Positions 7,772-13,114 of a DNA stretch of 13,114 nt are shown in pieces (position 1 is the first letter of the stretch; each line of letters opens with the position of its first letter). The notes under the pieces are model-generated. The model was given only the letters and a program-made list of their open reading frames with translations. It was not told the origin of the DNA and did not search any database. A program made the position numbers and the translations under genes. This DNA comes from an uncultured Ruminococcus sp. (lineage in GTDB: Bacteria > Bacillota > Clostridia > Oscillospirales > Ruminococcaceae), in the NCBI RefSeq assembly GCF_946187255.1, contig NZ_CAMHRZ010000077.1:1-13114 (forward strand). The letters are read 5' to 3'.

Positions 7772-7794
7772 TATTAACACTCCTTACATTTTCA

Positions 7795-7807
7795 GGGGAA
7801 CTTCCCC
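7795..7807 (-). other. Intercistronic hairpin
   Basis: GGGGA and TCCCC form a 5-bp stem with a 3-nt loop in the 49-nt gap between the purine permease and the Apt-like gene. No T tract follows, so it is not a terminator. It may affect mRNA processing or stability. Confidence 0.4.
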
Positions 7808-7820
7808 GACTTAATTACAG

Positions 7821-9176
7821 TTATAGGAAGATATATTTCAGCACGAACAGCACTGTCAGCACATACATTATAGGATTGACCTTCTTTGCCTTTCCGCAGG
7901 CTGCATTGATGATGACATAAGAGATGACACCTATGGATATGCCCTCAGAGATGCTGTAAAACAGCGGCATCGCCAGTATGCAGAGGTATGCGGGGATAGC
8001 CGAAGTGAAATGCTCTGCGTCGAACTTGATATCGGTGATAGAGCTGAACATCAGAAAGCCTACCACGATAAGTGCGGGTGCGGTAGCAAACGAGGGTACT
8101 GCCACGAAAATAGGTGCAAATAAGGTCGAAGCCAGGAACAGCACAGCCGTTGTAACAGCGGTAAGACCTGTTCTTCCGCCTGCGCCCACACCTGCGGCGG
8201 ACTCGACGAAAGTTGTGGTCGTAGATGTACCCAATACGGCACCGCTGGTGGTGGCAACTGCATCAGCCATCAGTGCGGGACGTATAGCGGGAAGTCTGCC
8301 TTCCTCATCCAGCATATCAGCCTTTGAAGCCACGCCGATGAGAGTTCCCAGTGTATCAAACAGATCAACGAAAAGGAAGGACATCATGACAACAATGAAA
8401 TTGAATATACCCACTTTTCCAAGATCGACCTTGAAGCACTGTCCGAAGGTCTTGCCGAGAGATGTAAAATCGGTCATTGCAAAGCCGGGGAACAGCGAGA
8501 ACCAGTTCTCGTTGTCGGGGACATATATCCCTGCGACCTGACATATCATGCCAAGCACCCATGTACCGATAATGCCTATAAGTATAGAACCCGGCACTTT
8601 CTTGATATAGAGTATCGCTATCCCGAACGTGCCGATCACTGCCAGTACTGCGCATATACCTCTTGTGGAAAAATCCTGCGTGAAATCGACGATCTCCACC
8701 AGTGTTGCGCCGCCCACCACCAGCTGGGCATTCTGGAGACCGATGAATGCGATAAACAGACCAATACCCACCGAAACCGCTTTTTTCAGCGGGAGGGGTA
8801 TGCTGTCAAAAATGGCTTCGCGCACCTTAGTCACCGAGAGCACGATAAATATGACACCCTCTAAAAAGACCGCAAACAGCGCCACCTGCCAGGGATATCC
8901 CATTGCACCGCAGACGGTGTACGCCATGAAAGCGTTGAGACCCATGCCCGCAGAAAGCGCAAAGGGCAGGTTCGCAAATATTCCCATACACATGGTGCCG
9001 ATAAATGACGCAAGACAGGTGGCGAGAAGCACCGCTGTGCCATCCATTCCTGTGGAAGAAAGTATGCTGGGATTTACCGCCAGTATATACGCCATTGTCA
9101 TGAACGTTGTCACGCCTGCGAATATCTCGGTGCGGACATCGGTACCGCGTTCTTTCAGCTTGAACAGTTTTTCCAT
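7821..9176 (-). CDS. pbuG: NCS2-family purine permease, AzgA/PbuG type
   Basis: A 451-residue inner-membrane transporter, probably for hypoxanthine and guanine, possibly adenine, driven by protons. The length, many hydrophobic helices, early TFMTMAYILAVNP motif, VDLFDTLGTLIGVA motif and GTSTTTTFVESAAGVGAGGR motif are characteristic of the AzgA/PbuG/PbuO group of nucleobase permeases. The ATG at 9176 shares one base with the TGA of hpt, and GAGGAGG (9184-9190) lies inside the end of hpt, so translation is probably coupled. Pairing with hpt just upstream and an Apt-like enzyme downstream supports purine uptake followed by conversion to nucleotides. The family is clear; the exact purine is inferred. 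Confidence 0.92.
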   Translation of the reverse strand: MEKLFKLKERGTDVRTEIFAGVTTFMTMAYILAVNPSILSSTGMDGTAVLLATCLASFIGTMCMGIFANLPFALSAGMGLNAFMAYTVCGAMGYPWQVALFAVFLEGVIFIVLSVTKVREAIFDSIPLPLKKAVSVGIGLFIAFIGLQNAQLVVGGATLVEIVDFTQDFSTRGICAVLAVIGTFGIAILYIKKVPGSILIGIIGTWVLGMICQVAGIYVPDNENWFSLFPGFAMTDFTSLGKTFGQCFKVDLGKVGIFNFIVVMMSFLFVDLFDTLGTLIGVASKADMLDEEGRLPAIRPALMADAVATTSGAVLGTSTTTTFVESAAGVGAGGRTGLTAVTTAVLFLASTLFAPIFVAVPSFATAPALIVVGFLMFSSITDIKFDAEHFTSAIPAYLCILAMPLFYSISEGISIGVISYVIINAACGKAKKVNPIMYVLTVLFVLKYIFL

Positions 9177-9730
9177 CAGCTGTCCTCCTCAAACTCCGCG
9201 ATACAGGGCAGATTGCGGTAGTATTCCGCATAATCCAGCCCGTATCCTATTACGAAATGGTCGGGTATAGTGAACAGAGAATAATCCGATTCAAGATCCA
9301 CCAGACGTCTGTCGGGCTTATCCAGCAGTGTCAGCACTTTCAATGAAAGCGGGTTCTTTGACTCCAGATACTTCATGACCTCTTTCAGCGTCCTGCCCGT
9401 ATCGATGATATCCTCAACTATCAGCACATGATACTTGCTGACATCCTGCGCAAGATCCATAGTGATATCTACTTTTCCTGTGCTTTCGGTGCCCTCAAAA
9501 TAGCTCTTTGCAGCCATGAAGCCTATCTCGTGAGGTATCGTGACCGCACGGCTGAGGTCGGCAAGGAATATATAAGCGCCTTTCAGTATACTAACGAGTA
9601 TCAGCGGCTTGTCCTTATACTCCAGGCTGATTATCTCGCCTGTCTTTGCCACCGCTTCGGCTATCTCCTCTTCGGTGATGAGCACACGTTTGATATGACC
9701 GTGAAATTCGGACATATTTGTCATCTGCAT
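9176..9730 (-). CDS. hpt: Hypoxanthine phosphoribosyltransferase
   Basis: A 184-residue cytosolic enzyme turning hypoxanthine (and often guanine) plus PRPP into IMP (or GMP). The PRPP loop is LIVEDIIDTGRTL with the acidic pair E106-D107. The ILKGA segment (48-52) binds pyrophosphate. SYFEGTESTGKV (76-87) lies in the flexible catalytic loop, DKPDRR (137-142) is the usual segment before the purine site, and FVIGYGLDYAEYYRNLP is the C-terminal family signature. AAAGGAG (9740-9746) lies 9 nt before the ATG at 9730. It starts 21 nt after the upp stop and overlaps the purine permease start by one base, within a five-gene salvage operon. The length is normal and nothing appears broken. Confidence 0.96.
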   Translation of the reverse strand: MQMTNMSEFHGHIKRVLITEEEIAEAVAKTGEIISLEYKDKPLILVSILKGAYIFLADLSRAVTIPHEIGFMAAKSYFEGTESTGKVDITMDLAQDVSKYHVLIVEDIIDTGRTLKEVMKYLESKNPLSLKVLTLLDKPDRRLVDLESDYSLFTIPDHFVIGYGLDYAEYYRNLPCIAEFEEDS

Positions 9731-9751
9731 ATTCTCTCTCTCCTTTCGGGT

Positions 9752-10381
9752 CTATTTTGTACCGAATATCCTGTCGCCCGCGTCGCCAAGACCCGGAACG
9801 ATATATGCATTCTCATTGAGCTTTTCATCAAGGCATCCCACATAGATATCAATATCGGGGTGAGCCTTTTGCAGTGCTGCAAGCCCTTCGGGAGCGGCTA
9901 AGACGCACATGAACTTTATATTATTGCAGCCGCGCTGCTTGATGAAATCCACAGCCGTTATGGCAGAACCGCCTGTGGCAAGCATTGGGTCGGGCAGGAT
10001 GACAAGACGCTCGTCGATATTCTCGGGGAGCTTGCAGAAATACTCATGGGGCTCATGAGTGACCTCGTCCCTGTAAAGACCTATGTGACCGACCTTTGCG
10101 GAGGGTACCAGAGCAAGTATACCGTTGACCATACCGAGACCCGCACGCAGTATCGGTACGACAGCCAGCTTCTTTCCCGCAAGCATGGGTACATCCGCAG
10201 TTGTTATGGGCGTTTTCACGCTCACAAGCTCGGTGGGCAGGTCGCGCAGAGCTTCATAGCCCATCAGCATGGCTATCTCCTCAACCAGTATGCGGAAATC
10301 CCTTGTACCTGTGTTTTCATCACGCAGCAGGGATATCTTGTGCTTGATAAGAGGGTGGTCGATAATCGTTACATTTCCCAT
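9752..10381 (-). CDS. upp: Uracil phosphoribosyltransferase
   Basis: A 209-residue cytosolic enzyme joining uracil to PRPP to give UMP, the main pyrimidine salvage step. Recognisable signatures are PILRAGLGM (76-84), GLYRDE (101-106), the PRPP loop DPMLATGGS (131-139), AAPEGL (162-167) and the C-terminal NENAYIVPGLGDAGDRIFGTK region that contacts uracil. It has the normal length and a complete sequence. CGAGG (10390-10394) lies about 8 nt before the ATG. It lies 53 nt after the uracil permease in the same operon, a common pairing: the permease imports uracil and this enzyme captures it. No terminator or attenuator separates the two genes. Confidence 0.97.
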   Translation of the reverse strand: MGNVTIIDHPLIKHKISLLRDENTGTRDFRILVEEIAMLMGYEALRDLPTELVSVKTPITTADVPMLAGKKLAVVPILRAGLGMVNGILALVPSAKVGHIGLYRDEVTHEPHEYFCKLPENIDERLVILPDPMLATGGSAITAVDFIKQRGCNNIKFMCVLAAPEGLAALQKAHPDIDIYVGCLDEKLNENAYIVPGLGDAGDRIFGTK

Positions 10382-10434
10382 TTTGAAAACCTCGCTTCAT
10401 ATATATTAAAGATATTGATCGTTAGCACTTGTAC

Positions 10435-11802
10435 TCAGTGTTCGTCTTTTTCGGGCGATTTTTTGGACAGCAATTTATTCGTCAGTATGCCGAGTATCAG
10501 CGCTGCGGCTATCTCCGTCAGCGTAACGGAACCAACGCTGACGCTAAGCCCGCCGATGCCCGCAATGAATATGACCGATGCAGTGAACAGATTTCTGTTG
10601 TTGTCAAGATCCACCTCTTTGAGCATTTTAAGACCTGACACAGCGATAAATCCGTAAAGCGATATGCAAACTCCGCCCATCACGCAGGAGGGGATAGAAT
10701 CGATGAATGCCACAAAGGGGGTAACAAAGGAGAATAGTATACACCCCACAGCCGCCGTTATTATCGTGACCACCGATGCATTGCCCGTTATAGCCACACA
10801 GCCCACGCTCTCGCCGTAGGTAGTATTCGGGCACCCGCCGAAAAATGCGCCTGCCATTGAGCCTACGCCGTCACCCAGCAATGTGCGCACAAGTCCCGGT
10901 TCTTTGAGAAGGTCACGCCCGATAACAGAGGAAAGGTTCTTGTGGTCGGCAACGTGTTCGGCAAATACCACCAGCGCCACAGGCACATAAGCCACCAGCA
11001 CTGTCAGCAGATAGCCGCCCGTCAGCTCACCAAAGCCCTTGAAGCCTTCGATGAACACCAGATCGGGCATTTTTATGAAGCCCGAGACCGTCACTTTGCC
11101 GTCGGGGAACATCACCCTTGAAAACACCGAAAAATCAACGATCTTCAAAGCATCATTACCCGTAGCGCCGCCTATTATCGTGAACACCGCAGCAGCGGCA
11201 TACCCTGCAAGTATGCCCATCACAAAGGGCACCATACGCAGCATTTTTTTACCATAGGTGGAACAAAGCATCGTCACCGCCAGTGTTATCAGCCCGCACA
11301 CCATCGCGGCATAGTTTGAGCCCGCCGCATCGGTAACGTCGCTTTTCTGCAGGTCGCTGATGGCATTTCCCGCCAGTGAAAGACCGATTATCGCAACGGT
11401 AGGTCCTATGACCACAGGGGGCATCAGCTTGTTGAGCCATTCAACGCCCACAATGCGGATAAGTTCAGCTATAAGCACATACACGAGCCCCGCAGCCGCC
11501 GCACCGATGATCATGCCCAGCATACCCAGCTGTACCGTAGCAGCACCCGCAAATGCAGCGCTCATGGAACCGATGAATGCAAAGGATGAACCGAGCAATA
11601 CAGGGCTTTTCCGCTTGGTGAAGCCCACATACACCAGTGTACCCACGCCTGCGCCGAACATTGCCGCCGCAGGAGTCAGACCGTTGCCGATTATCACGGG
11701 GACCGCGATAGTTGCCGCAAGAATAGCAAGCATCTGCTGGAGCGCAAACACGATCATCTGCCCGAGTTTGGGCTTTGACTCCACATCGTACACTATCCTC
11801 AT
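10435..11802 (-). CDS. uraA: Uracil permease, NCS2 family
   Basis: A 455-residue inner-membrane uracil:proton symporter of the UraA/PyrP group. It is highly hydrophobic with the multi-helix pattern of NCS2 carriers. Family signatures include LQQMLAILAATIAVPVI near the N terminus, the AEHVADHKNL segment (281-290) matching the substrate site of UraA, and GGCPNTTYGES (322-332), where E331 would match the uracil-binding Glu of E. coli UraA. The last residues are charged (KKSPEKDEH) and should face the cytoplasm. The ATG at 11802 is backed only by a weak AAAGGCG 11 nt upstream; the MRIVYDV..KP opening fits the family, so the start is probable but not certain. It is the first gene of the salvage operon, about 38 nt after the inferred transcription start. 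Confidence 0.93.
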   Translation of the reverse strand: MRIVYDVESKPKLGQMIVFALQQMLAILAATIAVPVIIGNGLTPAAAMFGAGVGTLVYVGFTKRKSPVLLGSSFAFIGSMSAAFAGAATVQLGMLGMIIGAAAAGLVYVLIAELIRIVGVEWLNKLMPPVVIGPTVAIIGLSLAGNAISDLQKSDVTDAAGSNYAAMVCGLITLAVTMLCSTYGKKMLRMVPFVMGILAGYAAAAVFTIIGGATGNDALKIVDFSVFSRVMFPDGKVTVSGFIKMPDLVFIEGFKGFGELTGGYLLTVLVAYVPVALVVFAEHVADHKNLSSVIGRDLLKEPGLVRTLLGDGVGSMAGAFFGGCPNTTYGESVGCVAITGNASVVTIITAAVGCILFSFVTPFVAFIDSIPSCVMGGVCISLYGFIAVSGLKMLKEVDLDNNRNLFTASVIFIAGIGGLSVSVGSVTLTEIAAALILGILTNKLLSKKSPEKDEH

Positions 11803-11846
11803 ACACTATTCAGCGCCTTTCATCAGTTTATCACATTTATAAATTC

Positions 11847-11875
11847 ATTTTAGCATATTTCGTTCAGAATGTCAA
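11847..11875 (-). promoter_or_regulatory. Extended -10 promoter of the salvage operon
   Basis: On the minus strand, TTGACA (11875-11870), 17 nt, then TAAAAT (11852-11847), preceded by TGC as an extended -10. The start is expected near 11840. The 50 nt upstream of the -35 is almost all A/T and includes a perfect palindrome AATATTAATATT (11908-11919), like an UP element. The leader of about 38 nt has no room for a PyrR attenuator or purine riboswitch. Confidence 0.85.
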
Positions 11876-11928
11876 TAATAATATAATATTTCAACTTGTT
11901 TTGGTATAATATTAATATTTTGAACAAC

Positions 11929-11961
11929 AAAAATACGCACACCTTTCGGAAAGTGTGCGTA
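11929..11961 (-). terminator. Terminator after the permuted-papain-like gene
   Basis: TACGCACAC (11934-11942) pairs with GTGTGCGTA (11953-11961); TTT/AAA pairs extend the stem past one bulge. On the minus strand it is followed by TTTTTGTTGTT. It lies 54 nt after the stop at 12016 and just upstream of the salvage operon promoter. Confidence 0.85.
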
Positions 11962-12015
11962 TAAAAGACGAATATTCATTATATATATTCAATAACATAT
12001 ATTGTCAGCCGATCA

Positions 12016-12639
12016 TCATTTTTTGAATATCAGCCTTTTTGTCAGCGGCAGCAGCAGCCGCATCATTCCGGAAAGATAGCGCTTTATGCAAAATCCCTGC
12101 ATATATTCGGGGTGACAGTCCTGCTCACGCTTGCTTATCCTGCCCTCAAACAGTTCATAATTCGACAGCAGTATATCCATATCCTTAATGGAATAACGCC
12201 AGTAAGGTTTTTTAAGCGGTATGCACCCGCTTAAACTTATGACCTGTGCGGTGAAGCTCATGCAGTTTTCAGCACGCGCTATCCTGAACCCGCCTATCAC
12301 GGGCATAGTCGCCATCGAGTACACATTGAACAGATAGCCGCCGTTTTCCCGCTCTTCTATGAATGAAAGTATGCGCCCGTAAGCGTCATCCTCCACAGGC
12401 AGACGGAAAACCTTTGCTTTGAAATCCTTATGTTCCCCGAAAGCATAGTAATCGCGGTATTCATGGGTGAAGCCCGCTTCAAAGGGATAGTAATGGTATC
12501 TTCTGGAAAAGCTGATATAGTCCGTCAGCGACTTGTCAAGGCAGACTGCGATGTGCGTGTAGGGATAATGGGTGAAGCGCCGCGCGATGCTGCCAAGCCC
12601 TGTATGTGCCTTTATGAGCACTATATAGATATACCTCAT
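12016..12639 (-). CDS. Uncharacterised protein with permuted NlpC/P60 (YiiX/LRAT-like) motifs
   Basis: A 207-residue protein of unknown function. It resembles a small family of clostridial hypothetical proteins. Residues 24-35 (HYPYTHIAVCLD) carry H29 in a strand-like context, and residues 125-132 (NCMSFTAQ) carry C126 at the start of a predicted helix. His before Cys is the order of the circularly permuted papain-like fold (YiiX, LRAT), whose members often act on lipid or acyl bonds. This assignment is inference from motif order. No signal peptide or clear membrane helix is seen, but the C terminus (about 186-207) is basic and hydrophobic and could touch the membrane. Its ATG overlaps the stop of the upstream lipid synthase by ATGA, and GGAGG lies inside that gene, so translation is probably coupled and the two roles linked. 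A terminator follows. Confidence 0.7.
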   Translation of the reverse strand: MRYIYIVLIKAHTGLGSIARRFTHYPYTHIAVCLDKSLTDYISFSRRYHYYPFEAGFTHEYRDYYAFGEHKDFKAKVFRLPVEDDAYGRILSFIEERENGGYLFNVYSMATMPVIGGFRIARAENCMSFTAQVISLSGCIPLKKPYWRYSIKDMDILLSNYELFEGRISKREQDCHPEYMQGFCIKRYLSGMMRLLLPLTKRLIFKK

Positions 12640-13114
12640 TTCTGACTTTCCTCCAGCCGCTTGTAGAGGGTGATGATCATGCGTATCATCTCATAGTACA
12701 TGGGTATCATGGCAATAACTGCCAATATGTCCACCACCGTAGCACCGTGACCCGCAACGGTAATCACTTCTTTCCCGCCGAATATCATCGCGCATATCGC
12801 GATGGCAGTGTAACTCAGGTGTGCTTCAATGGGTCCCAGACGCGGGAACTGAAATTCGTTGAAATAGATGATATAGTTCATCATCGTGACGTTGATTATG
12901 CCGTAAAGGGGTGCCGCCAGCGCCATTGGGAGCAGGTGCGCCGCAGGAGTGACACCTATGGAGATTATCAGGAAGGTGGAGAAAAGCACATCCACGATAA
13001 GATCGTAATATGCCCCCGCCTTTGATGAAAGCCCTCTTGAACGGGCAATGTAGCCGTCAAGGTCATCCGCCACAAGGTGTACCGCAAGACCCGCTATCGT
13101 ACCAAGCCAGCACC
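12636..13114 (-). CDS. CDP-alcohol phosphatidyltransferase, 5' end beyond the window
   Basis: A partial membrane enzyme that would move a phosphatidyl group from a CDP-linked donor to an alcohol in phospholipid synthesis. The family motif DG-x2-AR-x8-G-x3-D-x3-D is complete in DLDGYIARSRGLSSKAGAYY and the following DLIVD. Several hydrophobic helices follow, and a basic tail ends it. A GTG at 13073 is not the start: the frame stays open to the window edge, and the 13 codons before it read as a plausible helix (WLGTIAGLAVHL) running into the motif. About 158 residues are visible of a protein usually near 180-230. It overlaps the next gene by ATGA. The acceptor alcohol (glycerol phosphate, inositol phosphate or another) cannot be told from this part. 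Confidence 0.88.
   Translation of the reverse strand, partial: CWLGTIAGLAVHLVADDLDGYIARSRGLSSKAGAYYDLIVDVLFSTFLIISIGVTPAAHLLPMALAAPLYGIINVTMMNYIIYFNEFQFPRLGPIEAHLSYTAIAICAMIFGGKEVITVAGHGATVVDILAVIAMIPMYYEMIRMIITLYKRLEESQK

Noticed and set aside
8629..9270. Long plus-strand frame of 213 codons
   Set aside because: It lies opposite the purine permease and hpt, has no ribosome binding site or family motif, and its composition is that of the complement of a membrane protein gene.
10046..10657. Long plus-strand frame of 203 codons
   Set aside because: It lies opposite upp and the uracil permease, both with clear family motifs on the minus strand.
11803..11840. CTGATGA followed by GAAA-like bases, as in a hammerhead core, in the salvage leader
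   Set aside because: The flanking stems and cleavage site are missing; the match is short and likely chance.
11902..11910. Plus-strand TGGTATAAT, an extended -10 box
   Set aside because: No -35 box at the right distance and no plus-strand gene follows; expected by chance in such AT-rich DNA.
13071..13073. GTG as start of the CDP-alcohol phosphatidyltransferase
   Set aside because: The frame is open to the window edge with sensible helix sequence before the catalytic motif, so the true start is outside.

Overview
The window looks like chromosomal DNA of a low-to-mid GC Gram-positive anaerobe in the class Clostridia. It is most like Ruminococcus and relatives (Oscillospiraceae). This is an inference from the Gram-positive style signals (strong GGAGG-type ribosome binding sites, TTGACA/TATAAT promoters, hairpin plus T-tract terminators), a secreted CwlO/PcsB-like NlpC/P60 protein with a Thr-rich and Glu-Pro linker, and the salvage gene set. 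No transposase, integrase, CRISPR array, tRNA or rRNA was seen, and nothing suggests recent transfer.

The left half (1-7100) holds three plus-strand genes. Each has its own promoter and terminator, so each is probably a single-gene unit. The first (117-3572) is a large soluble cyclic-di-GMP protein with three tandem PAS-like repeats, a GGDEF domain with intact signature, a further PAS domain, a degenerate GGDEF domain and an EAL domain with its catalytic residues. The second (3885-5204) is a monofunctional aspartate kinase with two C-terminal ACT domains. The third (5519-7036) is an exported cell-wall hydrolase: signal peptide, long coiled coil, low-complexity linker and C-terminal NlpC/P60 peptidase. 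It follows a perfect-consensus promoter and a leader of about 115 nt that can fold.

The right half is on the minus strand. From 11875 down to 7181 lies a nucleobase salvage operon read right to left: uracil permease, uracil phosphoribosyltransferase (upp), hypoxanthine phosphoribosyltransferase (hpt), an AzgA/PbuG-type purine permease, and an Apt-like phosphoribosyltransferase. It starts at an extended -10 promoter and ends at a strong terminator that faces the NlpC/P60 terminator. The operon pairs uptake with PRPP-dependent capture for both pyrimidine and purine bases. Its leader is too short for a PyrR attenuator or purine riboswitch.

At the right edge a CDP-alcohol phosphatidyltransferase, cut by the window end, overlaps by ATGA a 207-residue protein. 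That protein has His and Cys motifs in the order of the circularly permuted NlpC/P60 (YiiX/LRAT-like) fold. This pair is the least understood part of the window.

I see no clearly new multi-gene system. The best leads are the lipid-synthase/permuted-papain pair, the foldable leader of the cell-wall hydrolase gene, with its unexplained in-frame CPVCG stretch, and the triplicated sensor of the cyclic-di-GMP protein.
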